Source: Vibrio sp. JPW-9-11-11 (GTDB lineage Bacteria; Pseudomonadota; Gammaproteobacteria; Enterobacterales; Vibrionaceae). Taken from it: DNA of 64,000 nt. Made by a program: the position numbers and the translations under genes. This document shows positions 45,491 to 54,630 of the stretch, piece by piece. The notes beneath the pieces are model-generated. The model worked only from the letters and a program-made list of their open reading frames with translations, had not been told where the DNA came from and did no database searches. The stretch covers positions 1-64,000 of the forward strand of contig NZ_SZQJ01000009.1 in NCBI RefSeq assembly GCF_013369335.1, written 5' to 3'. How positions within the stretch are numbered: the stretch's first letter is position 1; each line of letters begins with the position of its first letter.

Positions 45491-46351
45491 TTATTGAGGT
45501 TTTCGAGCGAGCACTTGGTCAATATCTTCCGCGCAGTGTCGTTCTGCTAATTGCTCCCACTCTTCACCGAAAGTACGGTTAACAATGCGCCCGCGTTGAA
45601 CACCTAGACGGGCTTCAACTTGTTTGGCCCAGCGCACAACATGAGTGTATGAACTCACTTGTAAGAATTCAGCGGCATCATAGAGTTTCCCTAGCACTAA
45701 GTTCCCATACCAAGGCCAAATTGCCATATCGGCGATAGTGTAGTCTTCACCCGCGACATAAGTGTGTTTCGCTAGTTGTTTATCCAGTACATCTAACTGG
45801 CGTTTTGCTTCCATCGCAAAGCGGTTAATTGGGTATTCTTGCTTTTCATCTGCGTAAGCATAGAAGTGGCCAAAACCACCACCGAGGAACGGGGCGGATC
45901 CTTGAGCCCAAAATAACCAATTGAGGGTTTGAGTGCGCTCAGGACCGCTGGCGGGTAAGAAATGACCGAATTTTTCGGCTAAGTGAACTAATATAGAGGC
46001 CGACTCAAACACATTCACCGCTTGTTCGCCACTCAGGTCTAGTAGCGCTGGAATCTTTGAATTGGGGTTAATGTCAACAAAGCCAGAAGAAAACTGCTCT
46101 GCTTCACCTATGTTGATTAAAAACGCGTCGTACTCGGCCTCCTTGATGCCAAGAGCAAGCAGCTCTTCGAGTAGGATCGTCACCTTTTGCCCATTTGGCG
46201 TGCCCAATGAATACAGTTGAAGGGCGTGTTCACCTTTGGAAAGCTCTTGCTCGTATCGGGCCCCTGATTCTGGGCTGTTGATGTTTGCCCACTTGTTCCC
46301 TCCACTGACATTATTGACCCATACTTTTGGCGGTACATATTGGTTTGTCAT
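45491..46351 (-). CDS. yghU: Glutathione-dependent disulfide-bond oxidoreductase YghU
   Basis: A 286-residue GST-superfamily enzyme. The long N-terminal extension (YVPPKVWVNNVSGGNKWANINSP) and LQLYSLGTPNGQKVTILLEELLALG with NPNSKIPALLD and ASILVHLAEKFGHFLP closely match E. coli YghU. It reduces disulfides with glutathione. The C-terminal FLGGGFGHFYAYA and DYTIADMAIWPWYGNLV blocks are conserved. Monocistronic. Confidence 0.92.
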   Translation of the reverse strand: MTNQYVPPKVWVNNVSGGNKWANINSPESGARYEQELSKGEHALQLYSLGTPNGQKVTILLEELLALGIKEAEYDAFLINIGEAEQFSSGFVDINPNSKIPALLDLSGEQAVNVFESASILVHLAEKFGHFLPASGPERTQTLNWLFWAQGSAPFLGGGFGHFYAYADEKQEYPINRFAMEAKRQLDVLDKQLAKHTYVAGEDYTIADMAIWPWYGNLVLGKLYDAAEFLQVSSYTHVVRWAKQVEARLGVQRGRIVNRTFGEEWEQLAERHCAEDIDQVLARKPQ

Positions 46352-46515
46352 CGTGAATCCTCGGTTGATTATTGTCCGGCATGATCAGAGATTGGGCTAA
46401 GGTGATGGGATTAAAACCCTTGCTGGTGGTTTTTATTAGAACGCTTGGTTATTGGACAACAACAAAGGGTATAAAGCGGGCAAGGCAAGCACAGCCAACA
46501 CTGTGCTTGTAGAGA

Positions 46516-47166
46516 TCAAGGGTGCGACTTTAGATAACTGAGCGCATGGTTCAAGGAAGGCACAATATGATGACCGAGTGCCTTAACCTCGTCACTCGGT
46601 TCAACCAAGTCTGGGACTTGAAACGTTGTCATGTTGGCAGCGACTGCACTGCGCACGCCGTTATTTGAATCTTCAAATGCGATGCATTGTTGAGGGTCGA
46701 CTCCCAGCCTTGAAGCCGCCAGCAGGTATATTTCTGGGTGGGGCTTGCCATGGCTCACTTCACAGCCACAGGTGAGATTGGTGAAGTATTGGCTGAGGTT
46801 GGCAAGTTCAAGCTTGACCTGCGCCACCTCACGGTGGGTGGAGGTCGCCACTGCAACGGGGATCTGCTTTGCATTAAGCCACTCAAGCAGTGCCACGACG
46901 CCTTCTTTTACCGGAATAGCCTGATGCTTAACGACACTGTCGTATTGCGTGCGCCACTCTTGATGGAGTCGCTCATAGTTCTCGCCATACGCTCGGCGAA
47001 AAATGGGCTCAATCCCGGCAGAGTTTCGACCGATGATTGACAGATAAATGTCTTCATAAAATGGCACATTGACGGTTTGGCAAGCTTGTTTAAAAACGTG
47101 CATACAGAGACGTTCTGTATCGAGGAGTAGGCCATCCATATCAAAGATGGCGGCTTGAAATTTCAT
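46516..47166 (-). CDS. HAD-family hydrolase, beta-phosphoglucomutase-like
   Basis: A 216-residue HAD protein. Nucleophile and acid aspartates are in FDMDGLLLDTE (Asp9, Asp11), motif II in VAVATSTHRE, the Lys in HGKPHPEIY, and the metal-binding acids in AFEDSNNGVRSAVAA. The cap type resembles beta-phosphoglucomutase and sugar phosphatases. It lies 153 bases downstream of the amylase on the same strand, and a sugar-phosphate substrate is a fair inference. Confidence 0.9.
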   Translation of the reverse strand: MKFQAAIFDMDGLLLDTERLCMHVFKQACQTVNVPFYEDIYLSIIGRNSAGIEPIFRRAYGENYERLHQEWRTQYDSVVKHQAIPVKEGVVALLEWLNAKQIPVAVATSTHREVAQVKLELANLSQYFTNLTCGCEVSHGKPHPEIYLLAASRLGVDPQQCIAFEDSNNGVRSAVAANMTTFQVPDLVEPSDEVKALGHHIVPSLNHALSYLKSHP

Positions 47167-47283
47167 AGGTACAGCTCAATCCACAACAAAGGTGGCCAGT
47201 ATTCTTGCACAGTTGGAGCAGAGAGTAAAAATGATTGAATGGGCGTAAAAAGCGAACACGCGCATTGGTGGGCTGAATGAACC

Positions 47284-47311
47284 TTTGGCCCAGCAGACGC
47301 GCTGGGCCAAA
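47284..47311 (-). terminator. Hairpin after the amylase gene
   Basis: TTTGGCCCAGC / GCTGGGCCAAA stem of 11 pairs around AGACGC, 8 bases past the amylase stop. The T-run after it is weak. Confidence 0.6.
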
Positions 47312-47318
47312 GCGTGGA

Positions 47319-48716
47319 TTACAACATCCACATTCTTGCGCTGCGGGCAGGCAATGTAAAGTTGTGATAACGTGAGCTAACGGTCGTACTCTCACCACTC
47401 AATGGGTCTTTATAAGGGGTGTACCAATTGAACTCATGTTGGTAGGTATCCACCGTGACTTGTTTGCTCTCGCCACATTTATTGATCCCGACGACCCCTT
47501 GTTTGCCGCGCTTGAACAGTAAAGTGCACTGATCGCTTGAGAGTACAGTCATACTCTGTCCTTGCATCGCGTTATGGAATCTGAGCATGTTGATCATAGT
47601 GGCGTCTCGCCATACATCAGCCCAACGGCCATTATCTCTGTCTTCATTGTCCGGTAAGTCGTCGCTATAAATAAGCGGGGTTCCACCATCTTTTCCTAAA
47701 ATGTAAGCATAAGCGAGCTGTTCATCTGTTGAGTCCATTATTTGATAGCGAAAGCCATCATTGGTCGGAATATCGTGGGTGATGGTAAAAGTGATCGCAC
47801 GTGAGTCATCTAATGCTTGACCATAGGCTTGTGGGTCGTGAAGTTGGTTCATTCCACCAGAGAATGAAAAGGCCGCTCGAATGGATGCAAACAACGGGAA
47901 GTCATAAGCCGCGTGATCGGTGTTATTAAGATAAGGGGCAAGAAAAGCTTCATAGCCGCTATCGCCTTGTCCGCCACTGGTAATCACCTCTCCGAAGATA
48001 TGCATGCCTGCGGTGATCTCTGAGCTGAATATTTGGTCGATTTGATACTGGCTCATATGCTTGACAGCATCAATGCGAAACCCTTTGATTCCCATCGCTT
48101 TCAGTGCGTTTAAGTAGTGTTGTTGTTGGCTAATAACCCATTGATTAGGGTCGAGATCGGGCAAGCCACTATCGCCTTGATCCCCGCATAAGCGCCAATA
48201 CTGAACATGGCCTGGATCACTCCAATTGGTAATACAGCCTGCTGGATGGAAATCATCGGCGGAAAAAAGATTGTCCTGCAGATCACCGAAAAGCGTTTGA
48301 GCTTGATAGTAATCCGAGCGGTTCTGATAGTCGTTGAGCACTTCAGTACCTGGATAGTTGAGGTCACTGCGCTGCCATGATTCATTCGCCATGTGGTTGA
48401 GTACGACATCGGCGTAAACGTCAACACCGACTTTGTTGAGTGCTTGGATCATGACGTTGAGATCTTGCTTGTTTCCCAATGGCGAATCGATGACTCGCAA
48501 ATCTTGAGGCTGATATCGAGCCCACCATTGACTGCCGCTGGATTTCATCGCGGGTGATATCAACACTTTCTTGAAACCGTTCGCGGCAATCTGAGTCGCG
48601 TTGGCAGTGACATCGGTATATTTCCAGTTAAATGCGTGCAAGATCGCATCGGCGTAACTGATAGGCGAAACGGTGAGTATCGCGCTGGCAGCGCATAGTC
48701 GTATTATATTTTTCAT
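47319..48716 (-). CDS. Secreted GH13 alpha-amylase
   Basis: A 465-residue exported enzyme with a signal peptide (LCAASAILTVSPISYADA). GH13 catalytic residues are visible: nucleophile Asp216 in GFRIDAVKH, acid/base Glu243 in IFGEVIT, and the transition-state His314-Asp315 in FTITHDIPTND; VYADVVLNHMA is region I. The C-terminal all-beta domain is present (KQGVVGINKCGESKQV). It hydrolyses internal alpha-1,4 bonds of starch or glycogen. AGGATATTCTCG lies near its start on the other strand. Confidence 0.93.
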   Translation of the reverse strand: MKNIIRLCAASAILTVSPISYADAILHAFNWKYTDVTANATQIAANGFKKVLISPAMKSSGSQWWARYQPQDLRVIDSPLGNKQDLNVMIQALNKVGVDVYADVVLNHMANESWQRSDLNYPGTEVLNDYQNRSDYYQAQTLFGDLQDNLFSADDFHPAGCITNWSDPGHVQYWRLCGDQGDSGLPDLDPNQWVISQQQHYLNALKAMGIKGFRIDAVKHMSQYQIDQIFSSEITAGMHIFGEVITSGGQGDSGYEAFLAPYLNNTDHAAYDFPLFASIRAAFSFSGGMNQLHDPQAYGQALDDSRAITFTITHDIPTNDGFRYQIMDSTDEQLAYAYILGKDGGTPLIYSDDLPDNEDRDNGRWADVWRDATMINMLRFHNAMQGQSMTVLSSDQCTLLFKRGKQGVVGINKCGESKQVTVDTYQHEFNWYTPYKDPLSGESTTVSSRYHNFTLPARSARMWML

Positions 48717-49004
48717 AGGATATTCTCGTTATTGGTATTCAGTAAAATGATATTTTTTTGCGTTTTTATGGGTAGTGACGAGCCGCGGCTGCGGAATCCT
48801 GATCACCTTCGGTAGGGGCGAAAATGCCAACTTTGTTAGCGCGATAGTAGTTTGTACTAACTGGTTAATATTTGTACGTTTACCGTATGCACGGAGGTTG
48901 GCACAGCGCAAAGTGAGCGCCGAGTCACGTTTATATCCGCTGTAAACTAGGAGGGGTCTAGTGGTAAAGTGAACGTTCGCACGATAAACATAGAAAGGAA
49001 GAAA

Positions 49005-49880
49005 ATGAGTCAGCATAATGTCGCTTTTATTGGCCTAGGCGTGATGGGCTATCCAATGGCTGGATTTCTAAGTCGAGCAGGCTTTACCACCAAGGTGTAT
49101 AACCGTACTACCGCCAAAGCTCAGCAGTGGGTTACGCAGCATAAAGGCCAAGCCTGTGACAACCCGCGACAAGCGGCCGAAAACGCTGATATTGTGTTTG
49201 TCTGTGTCGGCAATGACGACGATGTGCGCAGTGTGGTCTACGGCGAGAACGGAATATTGGCAGGAATGAAACCAGGGGCAATTCTTGTTGATCATACCAC
49301 CACTTCCGCCGAATTAGCCGTCGAGTTGGGGCTGGCTGCAGATAAGCAAGGCAACGCGTTCATTGATGCCCCGGTTTCTGGTGGGCAAGCCGGTGCGGAA
49401 AATGGAGTACTGACGATTATGTGTGGCGGCGAGCAAGCGGTGTTTGACACGATCAAACCTGTCATGGACGTGTATGCCAAGCAGATCTCTTTGATGGGTG
49501 AGAATGGCCAAGGACAGCGCTGTAAAATGGTCAACCAAATTTGCATCGGCGGTATTTTACAAGGCTTGAGCGAGGCCTTATTGCTGGCCGAAAAATCAGG
49601 GTTAGACATCGCACAAGTGGTTGAGACATTGAAACACGGCGCTGCTGGGTCTTGGCAAATGGAAAATCGCGCAGTGACTATGTCACAAGGCCAATTTGAT
49701 TTTGGTTTTGCCATCGATTGGATGCGCAAAGATCTAGGCATTTGCCTAGACGAGGCACAGCGTGCAGGGTTGTCACTGCCTCTTACACAACGAGTTGACC
49801 AGCAATATGCACAGCTACAGCAAGACGGCTTGGGGCGAATGGATACCTCGGTGTTGATCAAAGCCGTGGCCAAGGGTTAG
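49005..49880 (+). CDS. NAD(P)-dependent beta-hydroxyacid dehydrogenase
   Basis: A 291-residue enzyme beginning MSQHNVAFIGLGVMGYPMAG, with the Rossmann motif GLGVMG (10-15). DAPVSGGQAGAENG is the substrate site and GQGQRCKMVNQICIGG contains the catalytic Lys. It belongs to the 3-hydroxyisobutyrate/tartronate semialdehyde/GLYR dehydrogenase family; exact substrate open. GGAAGAAA precedes the ATG at 49005. Confidence 0.9.
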   Translation: MSQHNVAFIGLGVMGYPMAGFLSRAGFTTKVYNRTTAKAQQWVTQHKGQACDNPRQAAENADIVFVCVGNDDDVRSVVYGENGILAGMKPGAILVDHTTTSAELAVELGLAADKQGNAFIDAPVSGGQAGAENGVLTIMCGGEQAVFDTIKPVMDVYAKQISLMGENGQGQRCKMVNQICIGGILQGLSEALLLAEKSGLDIAQVVETLKHGAAGSWQMENRAVTMSQGQFDFGFAIDWMRKDLGICLDEAQRAGLSLPLTQRVDQQYAQLQQDGLGRMDTSVLIKAVAKG

Positions 49881-50132
49881 TAAAAGATAAACAACTCTTT
49901 GGTATCAAATAGTTTGAAGAAGTTGAAATCACTCATCGCATTTTCCTTCTCTAATCGGGTGACAGCCGCATCGATAGTTATGCATCATTGCACTTATCTG
50001 TGCGGACTCTTTAAACTTAGTGCAGCTTTGTTGCTTTCGCCACAATGTGCTGTGTTACTAGAGAGAATAGGACTGGAGTAAGGGGATGGCTAATCGCTAG
50101 TTTGGATTAGTTTGATAGGCCAAAGTGATGAT

Positions 50133-50156
50133 AAAGGGGAGCATGCAGCTCCCCTT
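50133..50156 (-). terminator. Terminator after the GST/CurA operon
   Basis: AAAGGGGAGC and GCTCCCCTT arms around ATGCA, ending in TTTATC on the minus strand, 8 bases past the GST stop. Confidence 0.72.
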
Positions 50157-50163
50157 AGTGTTA

Positions 50164-50781
50164 TCAGCCATATTTGACTTCAAGTTCCAGTGCTTTTTGG
50201 TAACACGGATGTTGAGCCAGTTGCTGTTGATATCGGGCGATATTAGGGTAGTGCTCGAGTAGGCCAAACTTGGTCAATACATCAAACACAAACGACATCA
50301 TGATGTCTGCTCCGGTTAAACGCTCTTCTACCAGGTAGGTTTTGCCTTCCAATCGCTCGTTGACGTAAGTCATCACTTTTTTGATTTCTGCGTCGGCATA
50401 ATCTGCGACAAAGTTGGTCGGCGCACCATCTTTCGCGATAAACACTTTTAGCAGCAGCGGTAAAATGGCAGAGCTTTCTGCAAAATGCAGCCACTGCAGG
50501 TAGTCGATATACTCAGGGCTCTGTTTCTCTGGCGCGAGTTGTGTTGGTGCATATTTTTCAATTAAATATTCGGTAATCGCACCAGATTCGGTTATCACGC
50601 GGCCATCTTCTTCAATCACGGGTGATTTACCCAGCGGATGGACCGATTTCAACTCTGGTGGCGCTAAAAACGAGACGTTGTCACGTTGGTAAGGCACAAT
50701 CTGGTAGTCGACTTCTAGCTCTTCTAGTAACCAAATAATACGCATAGAGCGCGATTGGTTGAGGTGATGTAATTTGATCAT
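50164..50781 (-). CDS. Glutathione S-transferase
   Basis: A 205-residue GST beginning MIKLHHLNQSRSMRIIWLLE. HLNQSRSMRI gives the active-site Ser, HPLGKSPVIEEDG the cis-Pro loop and ITESGAITEYLIEKY the E-S glutathione site. C-terminal helices include LTGADIMMSFVF. It follows the CurA-like reductase gene by 9 bases and shares its operator-controlled promoter, so the two probably act on the same toxic electrophiles. Confidence 0.92.
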   Translation of the reverse strand: MIKLHHLNQSRSMRIIWLLEELEVDYQIVPYQRDNVSFLAPPELKSVHPLGKSPVIEEDGRVITESGAITEYLIEKYAPTQLAPEKQSPEYIDYLQWLHFAESSAILPLLLKVFIAKDGAPTNFVADYADAEIKKVMTYVNERLEGKTYLVEERLTGADIMMSFVFDVLTKFGLLEHYPNIARYQQQLAQHPCYQKALELEVKYG

Positions 50782-50790
50782 TGTCGCTCC

Positions 50791-51822
50791 TTACAATGGT
50801 TGGTTCGTTTGCACGACTAACTTGCCAAAGTTCTTCCCTTCAAGAAGACCAATAAAGGCTTGTGGCGCGTTTTCAAAACCTTCAACCAAGTGTTCACGGT
50901 AATGAATTTTGCCTTGCGCAAGCCACTGAGTCATGTCGGTGGCGAACTCGTTGTAGCGGTGCGCGTAGTCATCAAAAATGATGAAGCCTTGCATTTTAAT
51001 ACGCTTGACCAGTAACTGGCCCATCAACATTGATAAACGATCCGGTCCCTCAGGTAGAGAAGTGGCGTTGTATTGAGAGATAAGTCCACAGAGTGGGATA
51101 CGCGCGCTAGTGTTAAGCAAAGGCATAACCGCATCAAACACTTTGCCACCCACGTTCTCAAAATAGATATCAATGCCTTGATCACAGGCTTTGGCTAACT
51201 GCTCGGCAAAATTGTCGGCTTTGTGATCGATACACTCATCAAATCCGAGCTGCTGTTTGGCGAACTGACATTTTTCTTCGCCGCCAGCGATACCGATGAC
51301 TTTGCAGCCTTTGAGTTTGCCAATTTGGCCGACCATTGATCCAACCGCGCCGGTCGCCGCGGCAACCACTAAGGTTTCACCTGCTTTAGGCTGGCCGATA
51401 TCAAGTAGTCCCATATAGGCGGTAAAACCTGGCATTCCCATTACACCCAAGGCGTAAGAAGGATGGCTTGGATTTTTACCCAGCTTGATCAGTCCTTCGC
51501 CATCAGAAAGGCCATAGTCTTGCCAACCTGTGTATGCCAGCACCCATTCGCCAACCTCGAAGTCAGCGTGATTGGATTGTTCAACTTGACACACGGTCCC
51601 CCCAACCATCACATCATTGATTGCTACTGGTTCGGCGTAAGATTTCGCATCGCTCATTCGACCACGCATATAAGGGTCGAGAGAAAGATAAACAGAGCGA
51701 AGGAGCATTTGACCTTGGCCTGGTTGCGGTTTATTCGTGTTTTCTAGGCGAAAATCGGACTCTTTGGGCGCACCTACGGGTCTTGAAGCCAATACAATGC
51801 GTCGGTTTGTCGTCGTTGTCAT
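50791..51822 (-). CDS. curA: CurA-like NADP-dependent oxidoreductase
   Basis: A 343-residue zinc-free MDR-family reductase. NRRIVLASRPVGAPKESDFRLE, YLSLDPYMRGRMSD, LGVMGMPGFTAYMGLLDIGQPKAGETLVVAAATGAVGSMVGQIGKLKGCKVIG match E. coli CurA (YncB), an NADPH-dependent curcumin and enone reductase. It reduces alpha,beta-unsaturated carbonyls. Operator ATTAGACCAGTCGTCTAGT lies 15 bases before its start, shared with the regulator gene upstream. The symbol is by similarity. Confidence 0.9.
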   Translation of the reverse strand: MTTTTNRRIVLASRPVGAPKESDFRLENTNKPQPGQGQMLLRSVYLSLDPYMRGRMSDAKSYAEPVAINDVMVGGTVCQVEQSNHADFEVGEWVLAYTGWQDYGLSDGEGLIKLGKNPSHPSYALGVMGMPGFTAYMGLLDIGQPKAGETLVVAAATGAVGSMVGQIGKLKGCKVIGIAGGEEKCQFAKQQLGFDECIDHKADNFAEQLAKACDQGIDIYFENVGGKVFDAVMPLLNTSARIPLCGLISQYNATSLPEGPDRLSMLMGQLLVKRIKMQGFIIFDDYAHRYNEFATDMTQWLAQGKIHYREHLVEGFENAPQAFIGLLEGKNFGKLVVQTNQPL

Positions 51823-51836
51823 GGTTGTTTCCTGTT

Positions 51837-51855
51837 ATTAGACCAGTCGTCTAGT
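51837..51855. promoter_or_regulatory. TetR-type operator before curA
   Basis: ATTAGACCAGTCGTCTAGT, identical over 19 bases to 52500-52518. TAGAC and GTCTA are the imperfect inverted arms. Confidence 0.8.
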
Positions 51856-51870
51856 TGTGGTGTTAAAAAA

Positions 51871-51892
51871 TCCCGTCGTATCTTCGACGGGA
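51871..51892 (-). terminator. Terminator after the TetR gene
   Basis: On the minus strand TCCCGTCG / CGACGGGA with loop AAGATA, then six T. It separates the regulator from curA, so curA needs its own promoter. Confidence 0.8.
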
Positions 51893-51896
51893 AGGA

Positions 51897-52481
51897 TTAG
51901 GCGTTGAGTAACTGCTTGGTTGCTTCAAAGCAGTGGTGCAAATTCACTTGATCTTGATTGAGCTTATTGAGCAGGCTTGCACCGAGCCATTGTTGGTAAA
52001 GAATGCGCGCCGTTACGGCCGAATCCAATGTTGCAATCGAACCATCTTGCACGCCCGACTCAATACTGGCTGCCAGTTGCTCAATAATTTTATCCGCGCC
52101 TTGGGCCAAAGTGACTCGCATTGTGTCGGATAAGTCAGAGACCTCAGCGCTCAGTTTAACGACTAAGCATTTGTTGGCGTTACATACACCGTTTTCGATC
52201 TCCAGCCAACGTGAAAAATAGTTCAATACACGTTCACGACCGCATGCTTCTCCACCATGAAGTACATCACGAGCGCGAACTATATAAGTCTTGAAATACT
52301 CTTCGATCAGCGCCTGACCAAACTGCTCTTTCGATTTGAAGTAATGGTAGAACGATCCTTTGGGAACGTCAGCGGTTTTGAGTAGTTCGCTTAGACCAAC
52401 AGCGGTGAAGCCTTTGGTGACCACTAGTTGATAACCGACTTCGAGAATATGTTGGCGCGTGTCTTGAGTTTTTGCATTCAT
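51897..52481 (-). CDS. TetR-family regulator of the curA-GST operon
   Basis: A 194-residue regulator beginning MNAKTQDTRQHILEVGYQLV. The helix-turn-helix is TAVGLSELLKTADVPKGSFYHYFKSKEQFG. The CNANKCLVVKLSAEV segment has a cysteine that in NemR-like regulators can sense electrophiles, a parallel only. It starts 19 bases from an identical operator to the one before curA, so it probably represses itself and curA-GST and responds to reactive carbonyls. Confidence 0.9.
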   Translation of the reverse strand: MNAKTQDTRQHILEVGYQLVVTKGFTAVGLSELLKTADVPKGSFYHYFKSKEQFGQALIEEYFKTYIVRARDVLHGGEACGRERVLNYFSRWLEIENGVCNANKCLVVKLSAEVSDLSDTMRVTLAQGADKIIEQLAASIESGVQDGSIATLDSAVTARILYQQWLGASLLNKLNQDQVNLHHCFEATKQLLNA

Positions 52482-52499
52482 GGGTGGACTATAATGCAA

Positions 52500-52518
52500 A
52501 TTAGACCAGTCGTCTAGT
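52500..52518. promoter_or_regulatory. TetR-type operator before the regulator gene
   Basis: ATTAGACCAGTCGTCTAGT, second copy in the same orientation as 51837-51855, immediately upstream of the regulator start. Confidence 0.8.
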
Positions 52519-52545
52519 GTCGATTGGCAAGCTATAGGCGATAAA

Positions 52546-52578
52546 CAGTCAAGCCAGTCTCATTGTCTGGCTTGACTG
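52546..52578 (-). terminator. Terminator after the yqfB gene
   Basis: CAGTCAAGCCAG / CTGGCTTGACTG, a 12-pair stem with a 9-base loop, followed by TTTAT on the minus strand. Confidence 0.75.
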
Positions 52579-52585
52579 CGATGGA

Positions 52586-52900
52586 TTAAATCAGCTCGTA
52601 GCGGATTTCGAATAGGGCGTCGGTATTGGGATAAATCTCACGAATGAGCTGTTTGAGCTTTGGTAGCTCAATGGCCTCTTGTTCGGCGTGAAATTCATTG
52701 ATCTCTTCAAACTTCAGCGGCGTGACCGATAAAATGCGAATGTCACACACTTTTTGATCCGTTTCTAAAGTGAACACTTCCACTTCAGTGCCAGGAACAT
52801 AATCGGACTCAGACTCATCACGGATAGTGATGGTTTTCATCCCCGAGGTAATCAGGGGAGTGAGGAACTCGAAAAAGGTGATTTTCGTCGGCGCGCTCAT
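52586..52900 (-). CDS. yqfB: N4-acetylcytidine amidohydrolase YqfB (ASCH fold)
   Basis: A 104-residue ASCH-domain enzyme. KITFFEFLTPLITSGMKTITIRDESES contains the Lys-Thr pair and the catalytic acid region of YqfB, and LTEKHAEQE is seen here as INEFHAEQEAIELPKLKQLIREIYPN. It deacetylates N4-acetylcytidine. Its ATG overlaps the helicase stop by 4 bases, an uncommon pairing of RNA-related functions. Confidence 0.88.
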   Translation of the reverse strand: MSAPTKITFFEFLTPLITSGMKTITIRDESESDYVPGTEVEVFTLETDQKVCDIRILSVTPLKFEEINEFHAEQEAIELPKLKQLIREIYPNTDALFEIRYELI

Positions 52901-54096
52901 GAATTCTCCTTCGCTTGACGTTTATGTTTGGGCACGTAGTTGAGGATTGACACAGGCACAGGTTTACGTGGCTCGAACCCTTCCACTTCACGACGTTCAA
53001 TTAGGTGGCCTAAACGCGATTCGATCATGCATAGGTTTTTAAAGTTATCTTTAGCGACAAAAGAGATCGCTTCACCTTGAGCATCTGCGCGACCGGTACG
53101 ACCAATGCGGTGAACGTATTCATCTGCTGGGAACGGAAGATCGTAGTTGACCACGCGGGTTAAACCTTCGATGTCGATGCCACGCGCACCAACGCCCGTG
53201 GCGATCATGTACTTGATTTTGCCTGCTTTAAAATCTTCTAACAGTTTTGCGCGCACTGCTTGACTGCGACCACTATGAAAGGCTTCAGCGTGGATACCAC
53301 GTTTTTCAAGCTGAGTCGCAAGCTTAGCGGCACCATGTTTGGTTTCGATAAAGATCAGCGCTTGGTCCCAGTCATTTTCTTTAATTAGGTGACTAAGTAG
53401 TGCTGACTTCTTATCTTTATCGACGGTAATTAACCATTGCTCGATGTTCTTTTTCGAGGCTTGGTTGGCAGCAATAGAGATCTCGTAAGGGTTGTAAACC
53501 GCGGTTTTGGCTAAATCGCGTACCTTGTTCGAGAGCGTCGCTGAAAACAGTAGGTGCTGAATATCGGTTGGTAAGCGGTCGAGGATTTTGTTGATGTCTT
53601 CGATAAAGCCCATATCGAGCATACGGTCAGCTTCATCAAGCACTAATACTTCGATCTCTTCAAAGTAAACCGCGCGTTTGCCATACATGTCGAGTAGACG
53701 ACCAGGCGTTGCCACCAGAATATCAACACCGTCAATCAAGGCTTGTTTTTGCGCTTGTTCATCAACGCCGCCGTACATTGCCAATGAAGTCAGGTTTAGG
53801 TGCTTACTGTAGTCTTTCACTTTTTGATCGACTTGCATTGCCAGTTCGCGAGTTGGAGCAAGAATAAGGGCACGAACGCGCTTCTTACGCTGTGTTTCAC
53901 CTTGCGCTAATTTCTCTAGAATCGGCAGCACAAAGCTTGCTGTCTTACCCGTACCGGTTTGCGCCGCTGCAATGAGATCTTGGCCTTCGAGAATGACAGG
54001 GATCGCTTTGGTTTGAATATGGGTTGGTTTGTCGTAACCAAGTTCAGAAATCGCGTTAGTGATAGGTTGGCTTAAGCCAAGTTTTGAGAATGACAT
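52897..54096 (-). CDS. DEAD-box RNA helicase, RhlE-like
   Basis: A 399-residue helicase. Q motif PTHIQTKAIP, Walker A AAQTGTGKT, DEAD in LVLDEADRMLDMG, SAT in LLFSATLSNKV, and motif VI HRIGRTGRA are all intact. It ends shortly after the core with a short basic tail (PKHKRQAKENS), unlike the longer RhlE tails. It unwinds structured RNA. Operon with yqfB. Confidence 0.93.
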   Translation of the reverse strand: MSFSKLGLSQPITNAISELGYDKPTHIQTKAIPVILEGQDLIAAAQTGTGKTASFVLPILEKLAQGETQRKKRVRALILAPTRELAMQVDQKVKDYSKHLNLTSLAMYGGVDEQAQKQALIDGVDILVATPGRLLDMYGKRAVYFEEIEVLVLDEADRMLDMGFIEDINKILDRLPTDIQHLLFSATLSNKVRDLAKTAVYNPYEISIAANQASKKNIEQWLITVDKDKKSALLSHLIKENDWDQALIFIETKHGAAKLATQLEKRGIHAEAFHSGRSQAVRAKLLEDFKAGKIKYMIATGVGARGIDIEGLTRVVNYDLPFPADEYVHRIGRTGRADAQGEAISFVAKDNFKNLCMIESRLGHLIERREVEGFEPRKPVPVSILNYVPKHKRQAKENS

Positions 54097-54183
54097 GTTT
54101 ACACTCTGTATCTAGTCGGTTCGTTACCCGTATATTGGACGCAAAGTGTAACAGAAAGCGTGGTGATGCTCAGCTTTGTTTCA

Positions 54184-54630
54184 TCAGCTTGAAAGGTCAA
54201 CTCGCGTTAAATACCAAGTCCCTTTACATGGCCCATTAGTTAAGTACCATTGGCCTTGGATTTTATTTCGATTAGCGACGCCACTGAATCGGTAGTCCCA
54301 TTGCCGGTGGGTTGCATAAAGAGTCAGGTTGCCACCTTCCTCTGCGACCCAACCTTTCAGTGACGTGCCATTGTACGTGAGAGTTAAACTGGCTAATCCG
54401 TCTTGAATAGTGCCAGTGATAGTGGTTCGCTCGCACATGTTGTTACCACTAACATCGACTCGTCTGCCGACCCATTCTCCGTCAAACTGATGAGAGATCA
54501 CGAAATCCGGTTGACTGGGCAACTTAGGAAAGGACTCTGGTTTATGAGAGCCAAATAGCCCTTTTTGTTGACCGACCACGACAAAAAGCCCAAAGGCGAG
54601 TGTGGTAGCAACAAGCAATGGTTTTTTCAT
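54184..54630 (-). CDS. Exported hypothetical protein
   Basis: A 148-residue protein with an N-terminal hydrophobic segment (LLVATTLAFGLFVVVG) that could be a signal peptide or anchor. The mature part is beta-rich with two cysteines (MCERTTI and GPCKGTW), which could form a disulfide. I do not recognise a family. Its ATG directly abuts the OsmC stop codon, so the two are co-transcribed. Confidence 0.72.
   Translation of the reverse strand: MKKPLLVATTLAFGLFVVVGQQKGLFGSHKPESFPKLPSQPDFVISHQFDGEWVGRRVDVSGNNMCERTTITGTIQDGLASLTLTYNGTSLKGWVAEEGGNLTLYATHRQWDYRFSGVANRNKIQGQWYLTNGPCKGTWYLTRVDLSS

Noticed and set aside
48860-48960. A possible regulator site in the 290-base gap between the amylase and dehydrogenase genes
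   Set aside because: No palindrome or MalT-type motif could be supported.
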